A stretch of 18,802 nucleotides of DNA from Desulfobacteraceae bacterium (GCA_011048855.1 DSCZ01000046.1:1-18802), one strand, 5' to 3'. Positions 1-9,144 are shown, counted from the stretch's first letter. Notes: generated from the letters alone by a model not told the origin. A program made the numbers and translations.

Positions 1-1
1 A

Positions 2-3000
2 CCGATAGTTATAGGGCAGGCCTGTGAATTCGACTACTCGGGAACCCAGGCCTGTAAGGCACTCAAAAAACTCGGTTATGAAGTTCTGCTTGTCAACTCC
101 AATCCGGCCACGATCATGACCGACCCGGGAATGGCCGATATCACTTACATAGAACCGCTCAATCTTGAAACGCTGAGCAGAATCATCGAAAAAGAACGCC
201 CCGATGCACTGCTGCCCAACCTGGGCGGGCAGACCGCGCTCAATCTTTCTTCCGGACTTTCCCGTTCCGGTGTACTCGAACGTTATGGCGTACAAATAAT
301 CGGCGTCGCCCTTGATGCGATAGAACGCGGTGAAGACCGGACCGCGTTCAAAGAGACCATGACGCGCCTCGGGATCGAAATCCCTCAAAGCGAATCCGCC
401 TACAGCGTTGAAGAGGCTGAGCATATCGCTCAAAAGCTGGGCTATCCCGTTGTAATCAGGCCGGCGTATACCATGGGTGGAACAGGCGGGGGCCTGGTTT
501 ATAATTCTGAGGAACTGCAAATCATAGCCGGACGCGGCATCGCGGCAAGCCTCGTAGGCCAGGTGCTTGTAGAAGAGTCGGTAGTCGGCTGGGAAGAGCT
601 GGAACTCGAGGTCGTACGCGACGCCGACAATCGCATGGTGACAGTCTGTTTCATTGAAAATGTAGACCCGATGGGAGTTCATACCGGGGATTCATTCTGC
701 GTGGCCCCCATGCTGACGATATCCCCTGAACTCCAGCAGAAGCTGCAATCCTATGCCTACCGCATCGTAGAGGCGATAGAGGTCATCGGCGGCACCAATG
801 TCCAATTCGCCCATAATCCCGAAACAGGCAGGGTGGTTGTGATTGAGATAAACCCGCGGACGTCCCGTTCCTCCGCCCTCGCATCAAAGGCCACAGGCTT
901 TCCGATCGCACTTATTTCGGCGATGCTCGCCGGTGGGTTGACTCTTGCCGAAATTCCCTATTGGCGGGAAGGCACCCTTGATAAATACACCCCCTCCGGC
1001 GATTATGTGGTGGCTAAATTCCCGCGCTGGGCGTTTGAAAAATTTGAAGGAGCAGAAGACAAGCTCGGAACCCAGATGCGGGCTGTCGGCGAAGTTATGA
1101 GCATCGGCAAAACCTACAAAGAAGCACTGCAGAAAGCAGTGCGTTCGCTGGAAATCGGTCGTTACGGCCTCGGTTTTGCCTCCGAATTCAACTCCAAGCC
1201 ACTCGATGATCTTATGGACATGTTGTCCACCCCTTCCAGCGAGAGATTGTTCATCATGTACGAGGCTCTGAGAAAAGGCGCAGCGGTTTCTGCCTTGTAC
1301 GAAAAAACCCGTATCAAGGCATGGTTCATCGAGCAGATGAAGGAGCTGGTTGAACTGGAGGAAGAAATTCGTGCTCACAGCTTCGACGAACTACCTGAAA
1401 ACCTCCTTGAACGCGCGAAAAAGGACGGTTTTTCCGATCGCTATCTGGCCTTTCTTCTGGGTGTGGACGAGCACCGGGTACGTTCCCGCCGGATTTCAGC
1501 CGAGCTTGTCCAGGGCTGGGAGGCTGTGCCTGTCAGCGGTGTCGAATCCGCCGCCTACTATTACTCGACCTACAACGCGCCTGATAAAGTCAAAACCAGC
1601 ACACGCCCCAAAATAATGGTCCTTGGTGGAGGACCCAACCGAATAGGACAGGGCATAGAATTCGACTATTGCTGTGTTCATTCAGCGTTTGCGCTCAGGG
1701 ATGCAGGGTACGAATCGATCATGGTCAACTGCAACCCGGAAACTGTCTCCACGGATTACGACACCTCAGATAAATTGTATTTTGAGCCCCTGACAGTGGA
1801 AGATGTTCTGAGCATTTATGAAAAGGAAAAACCCGAAGGCGTTATCGTCCAGTTCGGCGGGCAGACGCCCCTCAACATAGCCGGCGAACTCGCAGCTGCC
1901 GGGGTTAAAATTATCGGCACAAGCCCTGAAGCAATAGACCTGGCTGAAGACAGAGACCGCTTCCGACAGATCATGAGCAGGCTCGGCGTTCCCGAGCCCG
2001 AGTCCGCTATGGCAAGCACGCTCGAAGAAGCCCTGCGCATTGCCTCTTCAATAGGATACCCCTTGATGGTGCGTCCTTCCTACGTACTGGGAGGCAGAGC
2101 CATGGAAGTGATCCACGACGAGGAGATGCTGACCCGCTATGTAAGTGCGGCTGTAGATGTAAGCCCCGAAAGACCTATTTTAATTGATAAATTCCTGGAA
2201 AACGCAATAGAGGTGGAAGCCGACGCGGTGGCGGATGGAACCGACGCGTTCGTTCCGGCCGTGATGGAGCATATCGAACTGGCCGGTATTCATTCCGGAG
2301 ATTCGGCCTGCGTGATTCCACCCATCAGCCTTCCAGCCAAGCATTTAGCGACAATCTACGAATACAACCGGCGCATCGCGACCGAACTCCATGTCGTGGG
2401 TTTGATGAACATCCAGTATGCCATATCCGAAGACACGGTCTACATACTGGAAGCCAATCCGCGCGCCTCGCGGACCGTCCCGCTGGTTTCGAAGGTATGC
2501 AACATTCAGATGGCCGGCCTTGCGACGAGACTAATGCTGGGCGACCGACTCGAAGACCTGGACATAAAGCCCAAAATTTTAACGCATTACGGTGTCAAGG
2601 AAGCCGTCTTTCCATTTTCCATGTTCCCGGAAGTGGATCCGATTCTGGGACCCGAAATGCGTTCTACAGGCGAAGTGCTTGGCATGGCGGATTCATTCGG
2701 CCTTGCGTTTTTGAAAGCACAGCAGGCAGCGGGTCAAATTCTGCCCACCGAAGGAACAGTGTTGATTACGGTAACCGAAACCGACCGCCCTGCGGTGCTC
2801 GAAGTCGCCAGAATTTTTTCCACCCTGGGTTTCATCATCAAAGCCACCGACGGCACCGAGCAATTCCTGAACAGCCATTATATCCGGGCGGAAAGGATTA
2901 TGAAGCTGCATGAAGGACGTCCGAACATTATAGATGCCATAAAAAATAAAAAAATAGATCTAGTGATAAATACTCCGAGCGGCAAGCTTGGAAAACATGA

Positions 3001-3154
3001 TGATTCTTACATCAGACAGGCAGCCATTGCATACAAGGTGCCTTATATCACCACCCTGGCCGCTGCACTGGCCGCCGCCAGGGGAATAGTCGCCAAACTC
3101 CGGGGTAAGGAAATCGTTAAATCACTCCAAGAGTATCACGCTGATATCAAATAA
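2..3154 (+). CDS. carB: Carbamoyl-phosphate synthase large subunit, 5' end truncated by window edge
   Basis: CarB makes carbamoyl phosphate from bicarbonate, two ATP and ammonia that the CarA glutaminase normally delivers, feeding pyrimidine and arginine synthesis in the cytoplasm. The reading frame is open to the left edge. The first visible residues, PIVIGQACEFDYSGTQACKA, match the start of the first ATP-grasp half, and by comparison with E. coli CarB (1073 aa) only about 16 residues are missing; 1050 are visible. Both ATP-grasp halves are present: the first has NPRTSRSSALASKATGFPI, and the second begins near the GGGPNRIGQGIEFDY motif (about position 1626) and has NPRASRTVPLVSK. The last ~130 residues form the MGS-like allosteric domain. 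The internal ATG at 116 is not the real start, because conserved CarB sequence continues upstream of it. carA is not in the window and may lie upstream. The PurF-like gene starts 17 nt after the stop, probably in the same operon. Confidence 0.97.
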   Translation, partial: PIVIGQACEFDYSGTQACKALKKLGYEVLLVNSNPATIMTDPGMADITYIEPLNLETLSRIIEKERPDALLPNLGGQTALNLSSGLSRSGVLERYGVQIIGVALDAIERGEDRTAFKETMTRLGIEIPQSESAYSVEEAEHIAQKLGYPVVIRPAYTMGGTGGGLVYNSEELQIIAGRGIAASLVGQVLVEESVVGWEELELEVVRDADNRMVTVCFIENVDPMGVHTGDSFCVAPMLTISPELQQKLQSYAYRIVEAIEVIGGTNVQFAHNPETGRVVVIEINPRTSRSSALASKATGFPIALISAMLAGGLTLAEIPYWREGTLDKYTPSGDYVVAKFPRWAFEKFEGAEDKLGTQMRAVGEVMSIGKTYKEALQKAVRSLEIGRYGLGFASEFNSKPLDDLMDMLSTPSSERLFIMYEALRKGAAVSALYEKTRIKAWFIEQMKELVELEEEIRAHSFDELPENLLERAKKDGFSDRYLAFLLGVDEHRVRSRRISAELVQGWEAVPVSGVESAAYYYSTYNAPDKVKTSTRPKIMVLGGGPNRIGQGIEFDYCCVHSAFALRDAGYESIMVNCNPETVSTDYDTSDKLYFEPLTVEDVLSIYEKEKPEGVIVQFGGQTPLNIAGELAAAGVKIIGTSPEAIDLAEDRDRFRQIMSRLGVPEPESAMASTLEEALRIASSIGYPLMVRPSYVLGGRAMEVIHDEEMLTRYVSAAVDVSPERPILIDKFLENAIEVEADAVADGTDAFVPAVMEHIELAGIHSGDSACVIPPISLPAKHLATIYEYNRRIATELHVVGLMNIQYAISEDTVYILEANPRASRTVPLVSKVCNIQMAGLATRLMLGDRLEDLDIKPKILTHYGVKEAVFPFSMFPEVDPILGPEMRSTGEVLGMADSFGLAFLKAQQAAGQILPTEGTVLITVTETDRPAVLEVARIFSTLGFIIKATDGTEQFLNSHYIRAERIMKLHEGRPNIIDAIKNKKIDLVINTPSGKLGKHDDSYIRQAAIAYKVPYITTLAAALAAARGIVAKLRGKEIVKSLQEYHADIK

Positions 3155-3171
3155 GTTTTGGAGATCGATAA

Positions 3172-4650
3172 ATGGACGGCATAGTAGGCACCTATGGAAT
3201 CGGCGAAAAAGACCTGGTCTTAAAAACTTTCCTTGCCACCGGAGCCTGCCAGCACCGGGGAAAAGCCAGCACCGGGATCGCGATCGCCAATCGTAAGGGC
3301 ATCTATATACACAAAGGACTGGGGAGAATCGCAGATGTCATCGACTATAACCTGATAAGAACATTCGGCGACCTTGAACCCATAGCGGGCATTGGCAATA
3401 TAGGTTACACCAAACGGAGGGTGGCGGAGAAAATAAACTCTGAACCCATAGAAATCCGCCCCAAAAAAGAAACCGACATGCAGATGGCCGTAACCATGGA
3501 CGGCTATTTGATCAAAGAGGATGATTTAAGGGAAGAACTGCAGCGGGACTACACGCTTCTAACCGATAATAAAACCGAGATCGTCGGTGCACTGCTCCAT
3601 AAATACCTGTGCCAAGAAGGGATTAATTTCAACGCTGGAGCCCGGCTTATCGATAAGCTTCACGGAAGAGCAACATTTGCCGTTACGGCCCTGGTACACG
3701 ATGGAACCCATGCGTATCTACTGGCCCTGAACGATGATAAAGCGTTTGAGCCATTATGCCGGTCGGTGATCGACGATTTATTTATAGTCAGTTCCGAATC
3801 CTGCTCCCATCGGCGCCTCCACGGCTCAATCGAAAAAGAATACGACGGCGGAGAGATGACGATTTGCTCTCCACATGGGATAGAGACGAAGCGTCTTCGC
3901 AAAGAGGCTACGATGCCGGATGTTTTTCAAGGCGTCTATTATGGAAATGTCGCTTCCATGTTTCGGGGAAAAGAAATTTTCCAGCTTCGCAGGGAGCTCG
4001 GTTTAGACATGACGCAATCTTACCCTCCATCTTCAGCCGATGTAGTCATACCCAATCCGGAATCCGGCTGGGGTGTAACCGTAGGCATAGCCGAAGGGCT
4101 CGGAAAACCGCTCTATCCTGCCTTGATCAAGCTTCCCCAGGCGGTCAGAACGTTTCAGGAAAGTACGCGGAAAACCCGTGCGATAGAAGTCGGCCTCAAG
4201 TTCGGAGGAATCGATTCTCTTCTTGGCAACAAGTGCGTTGCGATGGGCGATGACAGCATCGTCCGGGGTAGTGTCAGCGAAGGAGGTTCAGTCTGGGTCG
4301 TCTACAACGCCGGCGCGAAACATATCGAATTCTGGATTTCCTACGGGCCGATGTTTTTTCCCTCCTTCAAAGAATGGCACAGAGGAGAGGAAAGCATCAG
4401 AGAACTTGCCGTTCAGCGAGCCTTTCCTGATGGTAATCCATACGACAAATCTCTGGATGAAATCAATCGGACTGTCGCAAGCCTGATTGGAGTCGATGAG
4501 GTCAGGTACAACAGCCGGGATAGAATACGAAAGGTCGCGGGAAACGGTTCTTTTCAGGCGCTGGACGCAAGCTATCCCATCGATGAAGTGTTCTGGCCCG
4601 ATTGGCTGAAGGTGGAAGTGGAAAAATACCACCGCTTTCGGAGCAGCTGA
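3172..4650 (+). CDS. PurF-like class II amidotransferase/phosphoribosyltransferase homologue with an inactivated glutaminase site
   Basis: A 492-residue protein with the two-domain layout of amidophosphoribosyltransferase: an N-terminal Ntn glutaminase-like domain (about 1-240) and a C-terminal type I PRTase domain. The PRTase part keeps a recognisable PRPP motif, DDSIVRG at residues 360-366, and the upstream VIPNPESG and RTFQESTRKTR segments that correspond to VIPVPDSG and the flexible GRTFI loop of PurF. The glutaminase part has QHRGKASTGIA, but it starts Met-Asp-Gly-Ile-Val-Gly where active enzymes have Cys-Gly-Ile-Val-Gly. The oxyanion NGN motif reads DGY at residues 110-112. I see no C-terminal CxxC typical of Fe-S PurF proteins. 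Glutamine hydrolysis is therefore unlikely, while PRPP binding is plausible. The start is fixed by GGAG at 3160-3163, and no upstream start would restore a terminal Cys. It may be an ammonia-dependent or regulatory paralogue; the true function is unknown. Confidence 0.8.
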   Translation: MDGIVGTYGIGEKDLVLKTFLATGACQHRGKASTGIAIANRKGIYIHKGLGRIADVIDYNLIRTFGDLEPIAGIGNIGYTKRRVAEKINSEPIEIRPKKETDMQMAVTMDGYLIKEDDLREELQRDYTLLTDNKTEIVGALLHKYLCQEGINFNAGARLIDKLHGRATFAVTALVHDGTHAYLLALNDDKAFEPLCRSVIDDLFIVSSESCSHRRLHGSIEKEYDGGEMTICSPHGIETKRLRKEATMPDVFQGVYYGNVASMFRGKEIFQLRRELGLDMTQSYPPSSADVVIPNPESGWGVTVGIAEGLGKPLYPALIKLPQAVRTFQESTRKTRAIEVGLKFGGIDSLLGNKCVAMGDDSIVRGSVSEGGSVWVVYNAGAKHIEFWISYGPMFFPSFKEWHRGEESIRELAVQRAFPDGNPYDKSLDEINRTVASLIGVDEVRYNSRDRIRKVAGNGSFQALDASYPIDEVFWPDWLKVEVEKYHRFRSS

Positions 4651-4762
4651 ATCCTTATTACCGTTTTTCTGACCTGAGGAAATTTTTACTGTTTCCAGAT
4701 CGACAATCGACTTTGGTGCATGAGCGGAGTTTATTGAACAGCGAGGGCTCACAGAGGCTTCA

Positions 4763-6370
4763 ATGTTGCGGACGCAGGTTCTGATTATAGGTGCAGGCGT
4801 GACAGGCGCCGGTCTTGCGAGAGATCTTGCACTGCGTGAAATCGAATGTATTCTGGTTGAGAAACAGGACCTGAATGCCGGGGCATCCGGCGCCAATCAC
4901 GGCCTGTTGCACAGCGGCGCCCGGTATGTTGCAAGTGATCCGGAATCCGCCGTTCAATGCAGAATTGAAAATGAGCTGCTTAAAAGACTCGCCCCCCACT
5001 GCATCGAAAAGACCGGGGGGCTTTTTGTCTCTGTCGAAGGAGATGACGAAAAATATTCGGCTGCATTCCCTGATCTATGCTCGGCATCGGGTATTTCCGC
5101 CCTCCCGTTGACTGCCCGTGAAGCGCGCGAACGTGAACCCATGCTGACCGACAGGATAACTGCAGCCTACGAAGTCGAAGACGCCTCTGTCGATCCCTTC
5201 CGGCTCTCCCTCTCGAACGTTCATCACGCGCTGTCCCTGGGTGCAGTCTTTCTTCGTCATTGTGAAGTCACGGGTTTCGAAATAGAAAAGGGGCTGATCC
5301 GGAGAGTCCGGCTTTTGGACGCATCATGTGGACGGGAAATCCTGGTCGAAACCCAACAGGTTGTAAACGCCGCCGGAGCGTGGGCCGGTTCCATCGCCTC
5401 GCTGGCCGGGGCCTCGATTCCGATCCTTTATTCAAAAGGGACGCTGCTGGTCACCGGGCAGCGTTTGTCCCACAGGGCACTGAACCGCCTGAGACCACCG
5501 TCTGATGGTGACATCGTGATGCCGGGAGGAACCGTTTCTATTCTCGGGACTACCTCGATCAGAATCGAATCCCTGGATAACATCGCCCCGACGGTAAGCG
5601 AGGTGGATCTGATCGTAGAAGAAAGCAAGGCCCTGTTGCCGTCTGTCGAAACAACCCGGTTTATCCGGGCTTTCACCGGTGTCAGACCCTTGATTTCCCA
5701 GACTGGAAAATGCAATGACCGCTCCGTAAGCCGTGGCTTCGGTCTCCTTGATCATTTTTCAGACGGCCTCGAGAATTTTACAACCATAGCCGGCGGAAAA
5801 CTGACAACTTACCGTTTGATGGCGGAAAAGGCCGCCGACCTTGTTTCCTCAAGGCTGGCTGGCACAAAACCATGTCTGACCGGGCACGAAAAGCTACCCG
5901 ACCCCCCGGCATGCCGCTGGACCGAGCCGGGATCATCACCGAAAAAGTGGTTCGAGAGTGGAAAGCTGCAGACCATGATGTTGTGCGAATGCGAAATGGT
6001 TACGGCCGGCACCGTCGATATCATTGCCGACTGTCTTCGGGAAACCGGAGAAAAACCTGATCTCAGAGCGCTGTCACTGCGCAGTCGAATAGGCAAAGGC
6101 CCCTGTCAGGGCACTTTTTGCGGTGCCCAGGTGACTGCATATCTTTATGAACGGGGGCTGTCCGATTCAAACCAAGGGCTGAAAGAGCTAAGGGAGTTTT
6201 TGATTGAAAGGTGGAAAGGCATCCGCCCGATTCTTCTGGACATGCCACTGGCGCAGGCCGAATTACAGGAAGCGGTTTATTGCGGTTTTCTCTGCCTGGA
6301 GCTTCCTGATTCTGGAGATATGGAATCATTAACAATATCAGTTGAGAGCATCGTCAATGGAACATGCTGA
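4763..6370 (+). CDS. glpA: Anaerobic glycerol-3-phosphate dehydrogenase, subunit A
   Basis: FAD-dependent catalytic subunit that oxidises sn-glycerol 3-phosphate to dihydroxyacetone phosphate. In E. coli it works with GlpB and the membrane-anchoring Fe-S subunit GlpC to pass electrons to quinone. The 535 residues match the family length (E. coli 542). The N-terminus has the dinucleotide-binding IIGAGVTGAGLARDLALR, followed by the family segments NHGLLHSGARYVASDP and NAAGAWAG. The C-terminal part is a BFD-like [2Fe-2S] domain with Cys408-x-Cys410 and Cys448-QGTF-Cys453, which separates GlpA from the aerobic GlpD type. A 112-nt gap without a clear promoter separates it from the PurF-like gene. 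AGAGG just upstream of ATG 4763 can serve as ribosome-binding site. It overlaps glpB by 14 nt. Confidence 0.93.
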   Translation: MLRTQVLIIGAGVTGAGLARDLALREIECILVEKQDLNAGASGANHGLLHSGARYVASDPESAVQCRIENELLKRLAPHCIEKTGGLFVSVEGDDEKYSAAFPDLCSASGISALPLTAREAREREPMLTDRITAAYEVEDASVDPFRLSLSNVHHALSLGAVFLRHCEVTGFEIEKGLIRRVRLLDASCGREILVETQQVVNAAGAWAGSIASLAGASIPILYSKGTLLVTGQRLSHRALNRLRPPSDGDIVMPGGTVSILGTTSIRIESLDNIAPTVSEVDLIVEESKALLPSVETTRFIRAFTGVRPLISQTGKCNDRSVSRGFGLLDHFSDGLENFTTIAGGKLTTYRLMAEKAADLVSSRLAGTKPCLTGHEKLPDPPACRWTEPGSSPKKWFESGKLQTMMLCECEMVTAGTVDIIADCLRETGEKPDLRALSLRSRIGKGPCQGTFCGAQVTAYLYERGLSDSNQGLKELREFLIERWKGIRPILLDMPLAQAELQEAVYCGFLCLELPDSGDMESLTISVESIVNGTC

Positions 6371-7646
6371 AATCATTGACTGTGAACTGGCTGTTGTCGG
6401 CGCGGGCATCGCCGGAATGGCGGCGGCCATGTTCGCATCAAACAGGGGGGTTTCAACGGTTCAGATCGGACGAACCGGTGAAATAGCTTTTGCAAGCGGT
6501 CTTATTGACCTGATGGGTGTCCATCCGGTGGAGAAAAACAGGATATCGGAAAATCCATGGTCTGCAATCGAGGCCTTGGTTAAATATTCCCCTGAGCATC
6601 CTTATGCTCTTCTAGGGAAGAGAAAAATTTTGGATTCATTGAATGAAACAATCCAATTCCTTGAACCATTTGGCCTTAATTATCAGAGTAGAGGAGAAAA
6701 CAATTCACTGATCGCCACCCCGGCCGGCACCTTGAAACCGACATACCTCGTCCCGTCCTCGATGTGGAGCGGCGTCCAATCCCTCAAGGACAAAATTCGC
6801 TGTACGATTGCAGGTTTTCAAGGATTGAAAGGGTTCAGCCCAAGGCAGATGGCAAACGTGCTCGAGCATAGATGGCCCGGGCTGCAGCCTGTGACGATAT
6901 CCTTCCCGGTGGCTTCCTGCGCTCCTGAAATTTATCCCGAGCAACTGGCCCTCCGGCTTGATCTTCCGGAACAAAGACATCACCTGGCCGATCTTTTGGG
7001 GCCTAATGTCCGAAACACCGCCGCGGTCGGCCTTCCTGCGGTACTGGGAATCTATCGCTCTGAACAGGCAATTGCGGACCTTGAGCAGTTTCTGGGTATC
7101 CCGGTGTTTGAAATACCTACGATTCCTCCTTCGGTTCCCGGGATTCGACTCAAAGAAGCCTTCTCAGCGGGGCTTCTCCGGAACAGGGTCCGCTTGCTTC
7201 ACCAGTTGAGGGTTCTCGATGTAGCACCGGCCAACGGAATGAAATTCCATTTGAAAGTAGGCCGGAAAGACCCTGAGCTGATAATCAAGGCCTCAGGCGT
7301 GATCCTTGCGAGCGGCCGCTTTCTTGGAGGTGGCCTTCATGCCGGGAAAAACGGGATTCGTGAGACGATTTTCAATCTCCCAGTTCGCGACCCGGTAGTC
7401 AGGGAATCATGGCATCACATGAATCCCATGGACCCCCGTGGACATCCCATAAACCGCGCCGGTCTTGAAATCGACGAAAACTTCAGGCCCCTCAAAAAAT
7501 CCGGCGTTCCTGCATTTGAAAACTTATTTGTCGCAGGATCTATTCTGGCGAACCAGGATTGGATGAGAATGAAATGCGGATGCGGCCTTTCAATTGCAAC
7601 CGCGTTCGGGGCGGTCGAAGCTTTTACCGCATCCGGATTGAGGTGA
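6357..7646 (+). CDS. glpB: Anaerobic glycerol-3-phosphate dehydrogenase, subunit B
   Basis: A flavoprotein partner of GlpA that takes part in electron transfer from glycerol 3-phosphate. It has the nucleotide-binding motif VVGAGIAGMAAAMFA close to the N-terminus, the GlpB-type segment FASGLIDLMGVHP, and a C-terminal FVAGSILANQDWMRMKCGCG that matches the family end. From ATG 6357 it has 429 residues (E. coli GlpB 419). An in-frame TTG at 6342 would add five residues, but ATG 6357 is preferred because the flavin motif then sits at the usual distance from the start. The gene overlaps glpA by 14 nt, so translation is probably coupled. No glpC follows: the next gene is ffh, behind its own promoter. 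The Fe-S anchoring subunit must be elsewhere or replaced by another acceptor. Confidence 0.88.
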   Translation: MEHAEIIDCELAVVGAGIAGMAAAMFASNRGVSTVQIGRTGEIAFASGLIDLMGVHPVEKNRISENPWSAIEALVKYSPEHPYALLGKRKILDSLNETIQFLEPFGLNYQSRGENNSLIATPAGTLKPTYLVPSSMWSGVQSLKDKIRCTIAGFQGLKGFSPRQMANVLEHRWPGLQPVTISFPVASCAPEIYPEQLALRLDLPEQRHHLADLLGPNVRNTAAVGLPAVLGIYRSEQAIADLEQFLGIPVFEIPTIPPSVPGIRLKEAFSAGLLRNRVRLLHQLRVLDVAPANGMKFHLKVGRKDPELIIKASGVILASGRFLGGGLHAGKNGIRETIFNLPVRDPVVRESWHHMNPMDPRGHPINRAGLEIDENFRPLKKSGVPAFENLFVAGSILANQDWMRMKCGCGLSIATAFGAVEAFTASGLR

Positions 7647-7695
7647 AAAATAAACTAAAATATGGTAATAAAAATAAAAACACTACCCGAAGCGG

Positions 7696-7709
7696 TACTG
7701 ATATCAGTA
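7696..7709. promoter_or_regulatory. Perfect 14-bp palindrome, candidate operator upstream of ffh
   Basis: TACTGATATCAGTA reads the same on both strands. It lies eight bases upstream of the -35 box of the ffh promoter, in an AT-rich 130-nt intergenic region. It is not followed by a T-run, so it is not an obvious terminator. The position fits a dimeric regulator binding site. I do not recognise the regulator; it is not the FNR consensus TTGAT-N4-ATCAA. Confidence 0.4.
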
Positions 7710-7717
7710 AATTTTCA

Positions 7718-7747
7718 TTGACAGATGTTGGTCATTCGAATTAGATT
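7718..7747 (+). promoter_or_regulatory. Sigma-70-type promoter for the ffh-rpsP-trmD-rplS block
   Basis: A perfect -35 hexamer TTGACA (7718-7723) is followed 18 nt later by TAGATT (7742-7747, four of six matches to TATAAT). With 17-nt spacing the alternative -10 is TTAGAT. The site lies in the only sizeable AT-rich gap between glpB and ffh, 30 nt before the ffh start codon. It gives the long translation-related gene block its own transcription start. Confidence 0.55.
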
Positions 7748-7776
7748 GTTCGTTTATTATTTATAAGAGCTGAAAA

Positions 7777-9105
7777 ATGTTTGAAAGCTTGGCAGAAAAA
7801 CTGGATGGCACCCTCAAAAAGTTGACCGGCAGGGGAAAACTTAGTGAAGGCAACATTAAGGATGCCCTCAAAGAAGTCCGACTGGCCCTGCTGGAAGCGG
7901 ATGTCAACTACAGGGTTGTAAAAAGCTTCGTAGAGGATATCCGACTCCGGGCGGTGGGTGCGGAAGTAATGCAGAGCCTGACTCCCGGCCAGCAGTTCAT
8001 CAAAATTGTAAACGAAGAACTGGCCGGCCTGATGTCCCATGAAAGCCAGGATCTCCAGATGGTCGGCCGAAGCCCTTTTTGTATAATGCTCGTCGGACTG
8101 CAGGGCTCCGGAAAAACAACCACGGCCGCCAAGCTCGCGGCCTACCTGCATAAGCGCGGGCGTCATCCATACCTGGTGCCGGCGGACGTATACAGGCCTG
8201 CAGCGGTGGAGCAGCTTGAAAAGCTTGGCGCAATGATCCAGGTTCCGGTATACGAAACGGACCTTGATTCAAAACCTGAGTTTATATGCGGGGATGCTGT
8301 ATCCCGCTCTGGAACCGTTGGCGCGGATGTCGTGATTCTCGATACCGCCGGAAGGCTGCATGTAGATGAACACCTGATGAATGAGCTGGTTCGAATCAAG
8401 GAAGCCACGGCTCCAGTGGAAATCCTGTTCGTAGCAGATGCAATGACCGGCCAGGACGCGGTGAATGTGGCCGCAAAATTCAATGAAGTTCTTGATATAA
8501 CCGGAATAGTCCTTACGAAGATGGAAGGTGACGCCAGGGGGGGCGCAGCTCTTTCGATTCGGGCCGTGACCGGAAAGCCGGTAAAATTCATCGGAGTCGG
8601 TGAAAAAGTGACCGCACTCGAGGCGTTTCATCCGGAAAGGGTCGCTTCGCAGATTCTAGGCATGGGCGATGTAGTATCTTTGATCGAAAAGGCCCAGGAA
8701 GAATTCGATGAAAAGCAAACGGCGGAACTTCAAAAAAAACTGCGCAAAAACGAATTCGATCTCGAAGATTTCAGGTCACAGCTGGTACAGATGAAAAAGC
8801 TCGGCTCTGTAGAAGATATCATGGGCATGCTTCCCGGAATGGGGGGCATGAGCAAAAAACTCAAACAGCTTTCCCCTGACGACACCGAGTTGGCCAGGGT
8901 GGAAGCCATCATTAATTCTATGACCAGGGAAGAGAGGCGAAGTTACAGGATAATTAACGGCAGCAGACGGCGGAGAATCGCCGCCGGTAGTGGAACCACT
9001 GTGCAGGATGTCAATCGATTGCTTAAAAACTTCAGTCAGATGAAAAAAATGATCGGACGTTTTTCCAAGAAAGGACGTCTTGGACTGGGTTCCCTGTTAG
9101 GCTGA
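7777..9105 (+). CDS. ffh: Signal recognition particle GTPase Ffh (SRP54)
   Basis: The protein component of the bacterial SRP. It binds 4.5S RNA and signal sequences of nascent membrane proteins and docks with FtsY. The 442 residues carry an N domain (1-~90), then the G domain with P-loop GLQGSGKT (107-114), DTAGR (189-193) and TKMEGDARGG (from Thr247), and a Met-rich M domain from about residue 300 with MGMLPGMGGM and the basic RNA-binding part near GSRRRRIAAGSG. Length and motif order are normal. It is the first gene of a translation-related block and starts 30 nt after the -10 box. The ribosome-binding site is weak (AAGAG upstream of ATG 7777). Confidence 0.98.
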   Translation: MFESLAEKLDGTLKKLTGRGKLSEGNIKDALKEVRLALLEADVNYRVVKSFVEDIRLRAVGAEVMQSLTPGQQFIKIVNEELAGLMSHESQDLQMVGRSPFCIMLVGLQGSGKTTTAAKLAAYLHKRGRHPYLVPADVYRPAAVEQLEKLGAMIQVPVYETDLDSKPEFICGDAVSRSGTVGADVVILDTAGRLHVDEHLMNELVRIKEATAPVEILFVADAMTGQDAVNVAAKFNEVLDITGIVLTKMEGDARGGAALSIRAVTGKPVKFIGVGEKVTALEAFHPERVASQILGMGDVVSLIEKAQEEFDEKQTAELQKKLRKNEFDLEDFRSQLVQMKKLGSVEDIMGMLPGMGGMSKKLKQLSPDDTELARVEAIINSMTREERRSYRIINGSRRRRIAAGSGTTVQDVNRLLKNFSQMKKMIGRFSKKGRLGLGSLLG

Positions 9106-9144
9106 AACCTATCAAAAATTGGTACGAGGGGGTGATAATTTCCA

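Noticed and set aside
116..118. ATG at 116 as the start of carB
   Set aside because: The same frame is open to the window edge and encodes conserved CarB residues upstream (PIVIGQACEFDYSG), so the gene begins outside the window.
4651..4762. Gap before glpA as a promoter or riboswitch region
   Set aside because: No paired -35/-10 boxes and no clear hairpin with T-run are visible in these 112 nt.
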